Assembly (NCBI RefSeq): GCF_013299175.1
Contig: NZ_JAAFKF010000019.1
Coordinates: forward strand, 1-45,484
Source of the DNA: Sphaerotilus sp.
GTDB lineage: Bacteria > Pseudomonadota > Gammaproteobacteria > Burkholderiales > Burkholderiaceae_C
DNA length: 45,484 bases
Reading direction: 5' to 3'
The position numbers and the translations under genes are program-made. Under the pieces are notes generated by a model, which searched no databases, had not been told where the DNA came from, and saw nothing but the letters and a program-made list of their open reading frames with translations. Shown one piece after another: positions 1 through 11,362 of the stretch (its first letter is position 1; every line of letters begins with the position of its first letter).

Positions 1-150
1 GTCCTGCCGAGCAAGGATTTCGCGGCCGAGTCGCCAATACAGGCGAATCAGCTCGCTGTTGACCGCCAGGCTCGCCTTGATGCGGGCCGTGCGGATCTGC
101 TCCTTGAGGGTCTGGAGCCACTGGGCATAGTCTGTCTGCGCGAGCGTCAT
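1..150 (-). CDS. DUF1016 (YhcG-type) PDDEXK nuclease family protein, N-terminal part only
   Basis: Fifty codons read leftwards from an ATG at 150 to the window edge without a stop. The peptide begins MTLAQTDYAQWL and contains IKASLAVNSELIRLYWRLGR, which is the typical N-terminal helical domain of the DUF1016/YhcG family; the C-terminal PDDEXK nuclease-like domain would lie outside the window. It starts 12 bases after the boxA stop in the same direction, so it may be read from the box transcript by read-through, but no functional link to aromatic degradation is known. There is no strong Shine-Dalgarno sequence. The family call is good; its biological role is not established. Confidence 0.8.
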   Translation of the reverse strand, partial: MTLAQTDYAQWLQTLKEQIRTARIKASLAVNSELIRLYWRLGREILARQD

Positions 151-162
151 GGCCGCACGAAC

Positions 163-1455
163 TCAGTACGTCTCCAGGTGCAACCGCCCCTGCGCCTTGA
201 GCGCCGCCCCCACCGTGTCCCAGTGCAACCCCGCCTGCTGCGCCACATCGCGCAGCGCCAGCACGACGCCCTCCTCCATCGCCTTCAGCCCGCAGACGTA
301 GAAATACGCATTCGGATCGGCCAGCAACAGCGCCAGATCCGCCGCCCGCTCGCGCAGCGCGTCCTGCACGTACCGCTTCGGCTTGCCCGCTTCCCGCGAG
401 AAGGTGAAGCTGGTGTCGATGAAGTCCTTGGGCAGCGTCTGCAGCGGGCCGAAGTACGGCAGCTCTTCCTTGGTGCGGGCGCCGAAGAACAGCATCAGCT
501 TGCCGCCCTCGAACTTGCCGCTCGCCCGCAGCCGGCGCCGCCACTCGGTCATCGCCCGCATCGGCGCCGAACCCGTGCCAGTGCAGATCATCACGAGGTG
601 CGACTTCGGGTGGTTCGGCATCAGGAAGCTGGTGCCGAACGGGCCGATCACCTGCACCTTGTCGCCGACCTGCAGGTCGCACATGTAGTTGCTGCCCACG
701 CCGCGCACCGGCCGGCCCTGGTGGTCCTCCAGCACGCGCTTGATGGTCAGCGAGACGTTGTTGTAACCGGGACGCTCGCCGTTGCGCGGGCTGGCGATCG
801 AATACTGGCGGGCGTGGTGGGCGCGGCCCTTGTCATCGACACCGGGCGGGACGATGCCGATCGACTGCCCTTCCAGCACCGGGAACGGCATCGCGCCGAA
901 GTCGAGCACGACGTGGTGCGTGTCGTAATCGCTGCCGGCGTGCTGGCCGACCTCGGTGACGCGCACGTTGCCGGTCACGGTGGCCGTCACCGTCTTCTCC
1001 GCCGCCTTCGGGCCGTAGAGGTTGGTGTAGGCGTGCGCGGCGGACCACGGCGGCAGCGAGGCGCCGTACTGCGCGCTGTTGAACGCAGTCGCGCCATCGG
1101 CCGCGGCCGGCAGCGACACGGCCGCCGGTTCGATGTCCGGCGCCGCGCCATCGGCGACACCGGCTTCGGCCAACTGCTCCGGCGTCAGCTCGGCGGGGAG
1201 TTCCTCCCATTCGAGCTGCGCCTCGGGCGTGTAGGCCATCACCCGCGGCATCACCCGCCAGTTGTCGATCGAACCCGTCGGACACGGCGAGATGCAGGCC
1301 ATGCACAGGTTGCATTTGCCCGCATCGACCACGTAGTTGCGGTCATCGTGCGTGATCGCTCCCACCGGGCAGATCGCCTCGCAGGTGTTGCAGCGGATGC
1401 AGATCTCGGGGTCGATGAGGTGCTGGCGGATGACTGCCGTGTCGGCCATGTCCAT
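163..1455 (-). CDS. boxA: Benzoyl-CoA 2,3-epoxidase reductase component BoxA
   Basis: BoxA passes electrons from NADPH through FAD and two [4Fe-4S] clusters to the diiron epoxidase BoxB, which makes 2,3-epoxybenzoyl-CoA in aerobic benzoate breakdown. The 430-residue protein begins with a two-cluster ferredoxin domain (C19, C22, C25, C29 and C48, C51, C54, C58). An Ala/Pro-rich linker leads to a ferredoxin-NADP reductase-like domain with RQYSIAS (FAD), [11 protein letters not shown] (NADP) and [16 protein letters not shown] further upstream (1467) is open in frame, but the ATG at 1455 is preferred because GGAG lies six bases before it; an ATG at 1449 is a third option. It is the last box gene of the boxCBA run, 78 bases after boxB. 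Length and domain order fit the family. Confidence 0.95.
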   Translation of the reverse strand: MDMADTAVIRQHLIDPEICIRCNTCEAICPVGAITHDDRNYVVDAGKCNLCMACISPCPTGSIDNWRVMPRVMAYTPEAQLEWEELPAELTPEQLAEAGVADGAAPDIEPAAVSLPAAADGATAFNSAQYGASLPPWSAAHAYTNLYGPKAAEKTVTATVTGNVRVTEVGQHAGSDYDTHHVVLDFGAMPFPVLEGQSIGIVPPGVDDKGRAHHARQYSIASPRNGERPGYNNVSLTIKRVLEDHQGRPVRGVGSNYMCDLQVGDKVQVIGPFGTSFLMPNHPKSHLVMICTGTGSAPMRAMTEWRRRLRASGKFEGGKLMLFFGARTKEELPYFGPLQTLPKDFIDTSFTFSREAGKPKRYVQDALRERAADLALLLADPNAYFYVCGLKAMEEGVVLALRDVAQQAGLHWDTVGAALKAQGRLHLETY

Positions 1456-1533
1456 GGGGGTCTCCAAGTCGTGAAGAAGGGGCCGTCAGGCCCCTTGAGC
1501 GTTCGTCCGTCGAGTATGCGGCACTCAACCCGT

Positions 1534-2961
<1,428 letters not shown>

Positions 2962-2994
2962 GTGTGTGCTCCTTGAACTCGATGCGGATTCAGA

Positions 2995-4677
2995 TCAGAC
3001 CCGGTTCCAGTCGAACGCGGCCTTGTCGCCCTTGCCGTAGACCTTCAGCGCGCCCTTTTCGCCAACGGCGTTGGGACGCTGGAAGATCCAGTTCTGCCAC
3101 GCGGTCAGGCGGCCGAAGACGCGCGTGAACATGTTCTCGGGGCCGTTGAAGCGCAGGTTGGCTTCCAGGCCGGTCAGCGCGTCCGGGGACATCGCCACGC
3201 GCTCCTCGATGGCGATGCGCACTTCGTCGGCCCAGTCGATGTCGTCCGGGTTCGACGTGACGAGGCCCAGCGCGAAGGCGGCGTCGGCGTCCAGCGCCTG
3301 ACCGATCGCGGCGCGCACGGCGTCCATCGCCGGCTGTTCGTCGTAGAAGCGGCGGCCCATCCGGCTCTGGCCGGTGACCATCGGGTAGCGGCCGAAGTTG
3401 GCCTCGCCGACGGTGAGCTTCGGCGCAGCGGACTCGTCGTCCGGCAGCGCGAGGTGGTAGCTGCGGTCACAGGCGAGCGCCAGTTCGAGGAAGGTGCCCG
3501 CGAAGCACGAACCCGGCTCGATCAGCGCGAACAGGCTGCGCGACGAGACATCGAAGCGGCTGAACGTGCGGCGCAGCAGGCCGATCGTTTCGCGCACCAG
3601 CCAGTGGTTCTGGTGGGCGGCGAGCGTGGCGTCCATCGCCAGCACGTCGGCAGCGTCGCCCGAGGTCTTGATCAGCCAGGTGCCGATCTCCAGCTCGTTG
3701 GTGCGCATCGTCAGGATCGCGTCTTCCAGCTCGCGGGCCATCACCAGCGGATACCAGGCGGCGCCGGCGGCTTCGATGCCGGCGATGTCGGTCGGCTGCA
3801 CGCCGGTGGGGGCCTTGACGGTCCAGGTCGCCGTGCGCTTGGCGCGGTCGATCTCGACGGTGACGTTGGCGTAACGCAGCGCGTCGGCTTCGACCGTGCG
3901 CTCGACCTGCACCAGCTCGACGCCCTTGCCATCGGCGGGGCGGTCGCTCTTTGCGGCGAGTTGCAGGGCGCGTTCCTGCACCTTGGCAGCGAACTGGGCC
4001 GGCTTGACGATGTCGTCCACGAGGCGCCAGTCCTTGGCCTTCTGACCACGCACGCCTTCGACGCTGGTGCAGAACAGGTCGGCGAGGTCGTGCCGCACCT
4101 TGCGCTTGTCGGTCACGCGGGTCAGGCCGCCCGTGCCCGGCAGCACGCCCAGCAGCGGCACTTCCGGCAGCGACACGGCGGACGAGCGGTCATCGACCAG
4201 GATGATCTCGTCGCAGGCCAGCGCCAGCTCGTAGCCGCCGCCAGCGCAGGCGCCGTTCACGGCCGCCAGGAACTTCAGGCCCGAGTGCGTCGAGGAATCT
4301 TCCAGCCCGTTGCGCGTCTCGTTGGTGAACTTGCAGAAGTTGACCTTCCAGCCGTGGCTCGACACGCCCAGCATGAAGATGTTGGCGCCCGAGCAGAACA
4401 CCTTCTCCTTCGCGCTGGTCACGACGACCGTGCGCACTTCCGGGTGCTCGAAGCGGACGCGGTTGATGGCGTCGTTCAGCTCGATGTCCACGCCCAGGTC
4501 GTAGCTGTTGAGCTTGAGCTTGTAGCCGGGACGCAGGCCGGCGTTTTCGTCGAAGTCGGCGGCCAGCGTGGCGACGGCGCCTTCGAACGACAGCTTCCAG
4601 TGGCGGTAGCGCGACGGGTGGGTGCGGTAATCGACGGCGGCGGGGACGGTGGCGGTGGCAACAGCGGCATCACTCAT
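2995..4677 (-). CDS. boxC: 2,3-epoxybenzoyl-CoA dihydrolase (ring-opening lyase) BoxC
   Basis: BoxC opens the ring of 2,3-epoxybenzoyl-CoA with two waters, giving 3,4-dehydroadipyl-CoA semialdehyde and formate. The 560-residue protein has two crotonase-like halves; the first carries GACAGGGYELALACDEI and VSLPEVPLLGVLPGTGG, the usual oxyanion-hole and core segments. The start at 4677 (MSDAAVAT) is chosen over an in-frame upstream ATG (4713) because GGAG precedes it and the extra residues do not resemble the family. It is the first gene of boxCBA; its promoter at 4755-4783 overlaps two putative BoxR operators. Confidence 0.95.
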   Translation of the reverse strand: MSDAAVATATVPAAVDYRTHPSRYRHWKLSFEGAVATLAADFDENAGLRPGYKLKLNSYDLGVDIELNDAINRVRFEHPEVRTVVVTSAKEKVFCSGANIFMLGVSSHGWKVNFCKFTNETRNGLEDSSTHSGLKFLAAVNGACAGGGYELALACDEIILVDDRSSAVSLPEVPLLGVLPGTGGLTRVTDKRKVRHDLADLFCTSVEGVRGQKAKDWRLVDDIVKPAQFAAKVQERALQLAAKSDRPADGKGVELVQVERTVEADALRYANVTVEIDRAKRTATWTVKAPTGVQPTDIAGIEAAGAAWYPLVMARELEDAILTMRTNELEIGTWLIKTSGDAADVLAMDATLAAHQNHWLVRETIGLLRRTFSRFDVSSRSLFALIEPGSCFAGTFLELALACDRSYHLALPDDESAAPKLTVGEANFGRYPMVTGQSRMGRRFYDEQPAMDAVRAAIGQALDADAAFALGLVTSNPDDIDWADEVRIAIEERVAMSPDALTGLEANLRFNGPENMFTRVFGRLTAWQNWIFQRPNAVGEKGALKVYGKGDKAAFDWNRV

Positions 4678-4750
4678 GGGACAGCTCCAGAGGCGAGACG
4701 CACGGTGGTGCATCTGGTGGGAATGGGGTGGGGGTCGGGTGACTCAGTGA

Positions 4751-4798
4751 ATGCATGATATTGCATGTACTGACGCGACGCAATGCATTCCAGTGCGT
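4751..4798 (-). promoter_or_regulatory. boxCBA promoter with two BoxR-type operators
   Basis: On the minus strand TTGCGT (4783-4778) and TATCAT (4760-4755) are separated by exactly 17 bases, a reasonable sigma70 promoter with a start near 4748. One operator-like palindrome, ATGCA-N6-TGCAT (4751-4766), covers the -10 box. A second, ATGCA-N6-TGCGT (4783-4798), abuts the -35 box; the centres are 32 bp apart, about three helical turns. The same pattern recurs twice at the boxR/DUF4863 promoter. TGCA half-sites are known for the related benzoyl-CoA-responsive repressor BzdR; assignment to BoxR here is inference. Confidence 0.7.
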
Positions 4799-4828
4799 GT
4801 TGTCTTGAATTCGGGTAACTACGGGGCC

Positions 4829-4868
4829 TTGCAGTGTCGATTTGCTTGATTTATAGTTGATATATCAA
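4829..4868 (+). promoter_or_regulatory. marR promoter with 12-bp palindromic operator
   Basis: TTGCAG (4829-4834) and TATAGT (4852-4857) are 17 bases apart and point towards the MarR gene. A perfect palindrome TTGATATATCAA (4857-4868) begins at the last base of the -10 box and covers the expected transcription start. AT-rich palindromes of this type are typical MarR-family operators, so autorepression is likely. Confidence 0.6.
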
Positions 4869-4887
4869 ATACAAAGAAAGCATTTGC

Positions 4888-5334
4888 ATGTCCACGACCA
4901 GTACCTCACTCGAACTCTGCCTGCGCCTGACCCGCGCCTACGCCGTGCTGACCCGCCGGCTCGACAGCAAGCTCTCCAGCGTCCACGGCCTGAGCTTCAG
5001 CGATTTCATGGTGCTGCACAGCCTCTCCCGCGCCGAAGGCAGCCGGCTGCGGCGCATCGATCTGGCCGAGCGCATGGGGCTGACCGCTTCAGGGGTGACG
5101 CGCACGCTGCTGCCGCTGGAGAAGATCGGGCTGGTGGGGCGCGAGTCCGATCCGCGGGACGCTCGGGTCGGCTATGCGACGCTGACCCCGGCAGGCGAGG
5201 AGCTGCACGGCTACGCGCTGGCGTCGGCCGAGGTGATCTGCCAGGACGCCACGCAAGCGGTGTCGGGCGAGCAGTTGGCGGCGGTGGTGGAGCTGCTGGG
5301 GGGGCTGGCGGGGATCAACGCGGCGAATGCCTGA
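4888..5334 (+). CDS. MarR family transcriptional regulator
   Basis: The 148-residue protein has the MarR winged-helix layout: a dimerisation helix at the N-terminus, then the DNA-binding part (IDLAERMGLTASGVTRTL), the wing with the conserved acidic/basic segment (RESDPRDARVGYATLTPAG) and a C-terminal helix. MarR proteins usually bind a phenolic or CoA-ester ligand that releases DNA. It is divergent from boxC with about 210 bases between, so it could read out an aromatic effector, but its targets are not shown. Its promoter carries a palindrome suited to autoregulation. The start has only a weak purine-rich ribosome site (AAAGAAAG). Confidence 0.88.
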   Translation: MSTTSTSLELCLRLTRAYAVLTRRLDSKLSSVHGLSFSDFMVLHSLSRAEGSRLRRIDLAERMGLTASGVTRTLLPLEKIGLVGRESDPRDARVGYATLTPAGEELHGYALASAEVICQDATQAVSGEQLAAVVELLGGLAGINAANA

Positions 5335-5352
5335 GTCCCTGCCACGGTCACG

Positions 5353-6912
5353 TCACCGCCGCTCGATCACCGGCAGATCCTTCGCATGGCCGATCAGGTA
5401 CTCCGCCCCGAAACGCGCCTTCTGCCCCGGCGCCAGCGTCTGCGTCCAGGCGACGACACCCGGCTGGTCTTGCCAGTCGCCGGGCTGCGGCGCGGGCGTG
5501 AACTGGCGGGTAACGGTGATCTTCTCGTCGGTGCTGACCGGCGTCGATTCGAGCACCTCCAGCGTCACCGCGGTGCGGCGGCGGTTCTCGACCTCGTAGA
5601 GGCGGCCGACGCGGCGCTCGGTGCGGGTGCCGATGAAGCCGGCGCTGGCGGTCTGCTGCGTCACGGGCAGGTTCTGCACGCGCACCTGCTCGTCACGACC
5701 GAAGGACAGCGCCAGCGTCTCGCGCTCGCCCAGGCGCCAGGTGGTGCGGCCAACCACCTGCGTGCCGCGCAGCAGTTGCAGGCTGCCGTCGGGCCAGACG
5801 CCGTCCGGGCGCGCCACCTCGGCGATGAGCCACGCGCTCGGGTCGGCCTGCGGGACGGTCTGCACCTTGACGCGGGCGGGCCAGCGTTGTGTCCCGAGCG
5901 AGAAGGCCACACGCTGCCCGCCCTGCGCGACATCGACCTGGCCCGGCACCTCGAATTCGGTGGCGAACTCCCCTTGGCGCACCTGCACGGCGAAATCCAT
6001 CGACTCGGCGGACTCCATGGCCGAACCCTTGCGCGCCATCAGCGCAGGCGCGGGAGCGGCCATCGCCATGGCGACGGGTGCCACGGGCATCGGCGGGCGC
6101 GGTGAAATTTCCCAGCGCCGCGGCGCCGACCCGCTGGTGGCCGACTGCGGCGAGCCGGTCGAGAGCCGCAGCGCCACGCCGGCCCAGTCCTCGCCCGTGT
6201 TCTGGCTGACCTGCGCCTGGCGCTCCATCTCGACCGTGGCGGCGGCTGGGTCCAGCGTGGCGCGGTAGGCGGGCGCCCAGGTCGGGCCGGTGGTCTGGTA
6301 CTGCAGGCGCAGCTCCCCTTCGGCCCCCGCCTGGAGCTGCACGCGCAACTGGCGCACCTCGCCGCCGCCGGGCTGCTGGCGGTCGCGCTCGGCTTTCAGC
6401 GGAGCGAGTTCACGCTCAAGCTTCTCGCGCTCGCGCTGGAGGCGGTGCTGCTGCTGGTAGGCGTCCTGGCTGGTGCGCTGGACGAGGGTGAGGGTCGCGG
6501 CCAGCGGGGGGGTCGCGGTCGCACCCTTCAGCAGCCCGAGCACCAGCTCCTGCGACGCATGTTCGGCCGTCAGCGCGGCGAGGCGGTCCTCCAGCGCGGT
6601 GATGCGGCCGTCCAGCGGGCTGGTGCTGCAGGCGGGCAGTTCGCTGCGCGGGCGCGTGGTGGCGGTGACCGGGCCGAGGCGGATCGGGGCATCGGCTTCG
6701 AAGCGCAGCGAGGCCATGTCGAACTGCGGACTCAGGCAGTTCAGCACCACCTCGCGGGCACCGGCCGGCACGCGGGCGGTGCGTTCGACGACAGCGGTGC
6801 CGGGGTAGACGGTGACGCGGGCGATGCGCGAGGCCAGGTCAGCCGCCGAAGCCGCGAGCGGCATGTTCAGCAGGACAGCGGCAGCGGCGAGAACCAGAGG
6901 TGGTGTGTTCAT
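5353..6912 (-). CDS. DUF4139 domain-containing (MuiA-like) exported protein
   Basis: The 519-residue protein starts with a signal peptide (MNTPPLVLAAAAVLLNMPLA, cleavage after ASA) followed by an N-terminal DUF4140 segment (ARVTVYPGTAVVERTARVPAG). A central coiled-coil region (QREREKLERELAPLKAERDR) and a C-terminal DUF4139 domain (QYQTTGPTWAPAYRATLD to the end) follow. The family includes the mucoidy-inhibitor MuiA group, but its molecular function is not known. The start at 6912 is chosen because it places the signal peptide at the terminus; an open stretch of 27 codons upstream has no family similarity. It converges with the MarR gene (18-base gap) and is divergent from the PepSY-like gene. 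Confidence 0.85.
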   Translation of the reverse strand: MNTPPLVLAAAAVLLNMPLAASAADLASRIARVTVYPGTAVVERTARVPAGAREVVLNCLSPQFDMASLRFEADAPIRLGPVTATTRPRSELPACSTSPLDGRITALEDRLAALTAEHASQELVLGLLKGATATPPLAATLTLVQRTSQDAYQQQHRLQREREKLERELAPLKAERDRQQPGGGEVRQLRVQLQAGAEGELRLQYQTTGPTWAPAYRATLDPAAATVEMERQAQVSQNTGEDWAGVALRLSTGSPQSATSGSAPRRWEISPRPPMPVAPVAMAMAAPAPALMARKGSAMESAESMDFAVQVRQGEFATEFEVPGQVDVAQGGQRVAFSLGTQRWPARVKVQTVPQADPSAWLIAEVARPDGVWPDGSLQLLRGTQVVGRTTWRLGERETLALSFGRDEQVRVQNLPVTQQTASAGFIGTRTERRVGRLYEVENRRRTAVTLEVLESTPVSTDEKITVTRQFTPAPQPGDWQDQPGVVAWTQTLAPGQKARFGAEYLIGHAKDLPVIERR

Positions 6913-7029
6913 GGCGGTCGATTCTGAATCGAAGATTGACACTGGATCCGGAGTGAATCCGAGAGAAACCTGCGGGCAACAGTCCCGCGGCACGATGCAC
7001 CTTCTTCAACGCGCCACAAGGACATCCGC

Positions 7030-7323
7030 ATGACCCGCCACCACCACCCCATCCGCCAAGCCCTCGCCTCGCTCGCCCTCGTGCTGTGCGCACTCCCGGC
7101 TGCCCACGCCACCGGCCTGGCCACCTGCGACTCCGGCGCCAAGTCCGGCTGGCAGAGCACCGACGTGCTGACCAAGCAGCTCACCGACAAGGGCTGGCAG
7201 GTGCGCCGCATCAAGGAAGACGGCGGCTGCTACGAGGTCTACGCGCTCGACGACAAGGGGCAGCGGGTCGAGGCGTATTTCCATCCGGTGACGCTGGCGC
7301 CGGTGCCGACCAAGGCGCGCTGA
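7030..7323 (+). CDS. Small exported PepSY-like protein
   Basis: The 97-residue protein has a signal peptide (ALASLALVLCALPAAHA) and a short mature domain with DVLTKQLTDKGWQVRRIKED and GCYEVYALDDKGQRVEAYF. That is the helix plus beta-hairpin pattern of small periplasmic PepSY proteins. Two cysteines in the mature part (CDSG and GGC) could form a disulphide. AAGGA precedes the ATG at good distance. PepSY domains are thought to bind or inhibit peptidases or ligands, but no partner is evident. Its stop is 25 bases from the stop of the convergent boxR. Confidence 0.75.
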   Translation: MTRHHHPIRQALASLALVLCALPAAHATGLATCDSGAKSGWQSTDVLTKQLTDKGWQVRRIKEDGGCYEVYALDDKGQRVEAYFHPVTLAPVPTKAR

Positions 7324-7348
7324 TCGCTGGTCGCGGCCCGCCGGCCGC

Positions 7349-8281
7349 TCAGGCCGGCAAGCCCAGTGCGACCCGCAGTTGCTGCCGCAGCGCCGTGAAG
7401 CTCTCCGGCAAATCCTGCGCACTGGTGTCGAACACCAGATCCGCCTTCTCGTAGAACGACGACCGCCCCGCCAGGATGCGCCGCAGATCCTCCATCGCCT
7501 CGTGGCTGCCCGCCATCGGGCGCAGGTCGCCTTGCGCGGCCACACGCTGCATGTGGTCCTCGGGCGTGGCCTGCAACCACACCGTGGTGCAGTGGCCGAG
7601 CAGCAGGTTGAAGTTCGCCGCGTCCGACACCAGCCCGCCCGGCGTGGCGATCACCACCTCGGGGTAGATCTGGATCGCCTCCTCCAGCGCGCGCCGTTCA
7701 TAGCGGCGGTAGGCGTTGGTGCCGTAGAGGTTGTGGATCTCGCTGATGCTGCAGCCAGCGAACTGCTCGATCTGCCGGCTCAGTTCGATGAACGGATAGC
7801 CCAGGTCGTCCGCCAGCATCTGCCCCAGCGTGGACTTGCCCGCCCCGCGCAGGCCGATCAGCGCGATGCAGTGGCCACGCCCACCCCCCTGCGCCGACGT
7901 GCCCGCCGCGAACAGCCCGGCCAGCGCCTCGCGGGCGCGGCGCAGTTCGGCATCGCTGCGGCCCTCCAGCAGCTCGCGGATCATCAGCCACTCGGGCGAC
8001 GAGGTGGTCACGTCGCCGATCAGCTCGGCCAGCGAGCACTGCAGCGCCCCCGCCACCTGCTGCAGCACCAGGATGGACGCATTGCCCGTGCCGTATTCCA
8101 GGTTCGCCAGATGCCGCTCCGACACCTCCGACGCCTGCGCCACGGCCTTGCGCGTCAGGCCGCGCCGGGCGCGCAGATCCCGCACGCGCTCGCCCAGGGT
8201 CACCAGCAGCGGGTTCTTGGCTTCGTCAGCCGAGGAGGGGACAGCGGCCAGCGCCGACGCTTCGAGGGAGTTGACCTGCAT
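7349..8281 (-). CDS. boxR: BoxR, benzoyl-CoA-responsive XRE regulator with shikimate-kinase-like domain
   Basis: BoxR represses box genes and is relieved by benzoyl-CoA. The 310-residue protein has a Cro/XRE helix-turn-helix at about residues 28-90 (LTRKAVAQASEVSERHLANL) and a C-terminal shikimate-kinase-like domain. That domain has a Walker A motif (GLRGAGKST, 143-151) and YPFIELSRQIEQ; this fusion is diagnostic of BoxR/BzdR. The ATG at 8281 is used; a GTG at 8293 is an alternative. Neither has a clear Shine-Dalgarno sequence. It is divergent from the DUF4863-bclA operon across a promoter region with two operator palindromes, one of which (8299-8314) lies only about 18 bases from its start, so it probably represses itself too. 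Confidence 0.94.
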   Translation of the reverse strand: MQVNSLEASALAAVPSSADEAKNPLLVTLGERVRDLRARRGLTRKAVAQASEVSERHLANLEYGTGNASILVLQQVAGALQCSLAELIGDVTTSSPEWLMIRELLEGRSDAELRRAREALAGLFAAGTSAQGGGRGHCIALIGLRGAGKSTLGQMLADDLGYPFIELSRQIEQFAGCSISEIHNLYGTNAYRRYERRALEEAIQIYPEVVIATPGGLVSDAANFNLLLGHCTTVWLQATPEDHMQRVAAQGDLRPMAGSHEAMEDLRRILAGRSSFYEKADLVFDTSAQDLPESFTALRQQLRVALGLPA

Positions 8282-8298
8282 GGGGGAAAACACTATGT

Positions 8299-8364
8299 AT
8301 GCACTATATTGCTTGACACTGAACGGACCGAGAACTATCGTTCATCGAAAGCACAATAGTGCAT
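8299..8364 (+). promoter_or_regulatory. Promoter of the DUF4863-bclA-liv operon flanked by two BoxR-type operators
   Basis: TTGACA (8313-8318) and TATCGT (8336-8341) are 17 bases apart and drive rightward transcription from about 8348. ATGCA-N6-TGCTT (8299-8314) overlaps the -35 box and AAGCA-N6-TGCAT (8349-8364) covers the start region; their centres are 50 bp apart. Both match the ATGCA-N6-TGCAT pattern found twice at the boxC promoter. The left site also lies close to the boxR start, so one region could control both directions. Confidence 0.72.
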
Positions 8365-8423
8365 GTTCATGCGGGCTGCAAGCCCCACCAGATCAAACTA
8401 GATCAAACCCGGACCCCACCACC

Positions 8424-8891
8424 ATGTCGCAAGCCACTTTCCGCGCCGCGCTGGCCGAACTCGGTACACAGATCGCCGGTCGGCCCCTCGACGCCGACCT
8501 CGACGCCTGGCTGAACCTGCACCATGGTGCAGACAGCGAGACGTACCGGCAGCTGGCCGCCGAGATCCACACCGGCGTGGCCGAAGGCTGGCTGTGCAAC
8601 CGCGAAGGCGGCGGCCTGCGCTACGGGCGCATCTTCAAGTCGGCCGACGACCTGGCGCGCTGCTCGGTCGATGTCGTGGACATGGACAACGTGGTCGGCC
8701 CGCACCACCGCCACCCCCACGGCGAGATCGACCTGATCGTGCCGATCGACCCGGACGCCCGTTTCGACGGCCGCGGCGCCGGCTGGCTGGTCTACGGGCC
8801 GGGCAGCGCGCACCGCCCTACCGTGTCGGGCGGTCGGGCGCAGGTGCTGTACCTGCTGCCCGAAGGCGCGATCGAATTCACCGGCCTGTGA
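8424..8891 (+). CDS. DUF4863 (PnbB-like) cupin-type protein
   Basis: The 155-residue protein has a cupin-like core with a histidine-rich segment, VVGPHHRHPHGEIDLIVPI, and a later AHRPTVSGGRAQVLYLLPEG, consistent with a metal-binding beta-barrel. The family (DUF4863) includes 4-hydroxylaminobenzoate lyase PnbB and is often found beside box genes; the substrate here is not established. It is the first gene of the rightward operon, 28 bases before bclA, under the BoxR-type promoter. Aromatic nitro-compound genes are absent, so a role tied to benzoyl-CoA or a related acid is more likely than hydroxylaminobenzoate breakdown. Confidence 0.8.
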   Translation: MSQATFRAALAELGTQIAGRPLDADLDAWLNLHHGADSETYRQLAAEIHTGVAEGWLCNREGGGLRYGRIFKSADDLARCSVDVVDMDNVVGPHHRHPHGEIDLIVPIDPDARFDGRGAGWLVYGPGSAHRPTVSGGRAQVLYLLPEGAIEFTGL

Positions 8892-8919
8892 CCGCCCCCG
8901 GCACGCCAAAGGACACCCC

Positions 8920-10500
<1,581 letters not shown>

Positions 10501-10501
10501 G

Positions 10502-11320
10502 ATGGCGCACGACACCGCCTTCGCCGACATCGACTGGGCCGACCGCCCGGTGCGCATCGAGTACCGCCGCATCGCCGCCCCGGCGGAGGCGCTGACGGGT
10601 GCTGCGCCGCTGCCGCTGCTGGTGTTCCTGCACGAGGGCCTCGGCTCGCTGTCGATGTGGCGCGACTTTCCGGATCGGCTGTGCGCGCGGCTCGGCTGCG
10701 CGGGGCTGGTGTATTCGCGCCCGGCGTATGGGCAGTCCACGCCGAAACCCGCCGACGAACGCTGGCGGCCCGACTTCATGCACCGGCAGGCGCGCGAGGT
10801 GCTGCCGCCGCTGCTGGACACGCTGGGCGTGACGCAGCCGTATGCGCTGTTCGGCCACAGCGACGGCGGCTCGATCGCGCTGCTGCACGCGGCGATGTTC
10901 CCCGAGCGCGTGACATCGCTCGTCGTCGCCGCGCCGCACCTGTTCGTCGAAGACCTGACCATCGCCAGCATCGAGGACGCCCGCACCGCCTACGCGACGA
11001 CCGATCTGCGCACGAAGCTGGGTAAGCACCACGCTGACCCCGACTCCGCCTTCCGCGGCTGGAACGACATCTGGCTCGACCCGGCCTTCCGCGACTGGAA
11101 CATCGAGCGCGAAGTGGCGCAGGTCCGCTGCCCGGTGCTCGCCGTGCAGGGCCACGACGACCAGTACGGCACGATGGCCCAGATCGAGCGCATCGCCGAC
11201 CGCTGCCCCGACCGCACCACGCTGCTGAAGCTCGACGCCTGCGGCCACAGCCCCCACCGTGACCAGCCGGAAGCCCTGATCGACGCCGCGGCCGATTTCC
11301 TGCATCGTCACACCCGTTGA
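10502..11320 (+). CDS. Alpha/beta hydrolase of the box cluster
   Basis: The 272-residue protein has the alpha/beta hydrolase fold with nucleophile S120 in FGHSDGGS, an acid at D219 or D220 (QGHDDQYG) and H249 in CGHSPH. HEGLGS at 44-49 supplies the oxyanion region. The start lies one base after the bclA stop, so translation is probably coupled. Hydrolases of this kind are common in box clusters; a thioesterase-like or lactonase-like role that rescues CoA or handles side products is a guess. The substrate cannot be read from the sequence. Confidence 0.85.
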   Translation: MAHDTAFADIDWADRPVRIEYRRIAAPAEALTGAAPLPLLVFLHEGLGSLSMWRDFPDRLCARLGCAGLVYSRPAYGQSTPKPADERWRPDFMHRQAREVLPPLLDTLGVTQPYALFGHSDGGSIALLHAAMFPERVTSLVVAAPHLFVEDLTIASIEDARTAYATTDLRTKLGKHHADPDSAFRGWNDIWLDPAFRDWNIEREVAQVRCPVLAVQGHDDQYGTMAQIERIADRCPDRTTLLKLDACGHSPHRDQPEALIDAAADFLHRHTR

Positions 11321-11362
11321 GACACACTCACACCCCCTTCAGGACTCATCAGGAGACATGAC

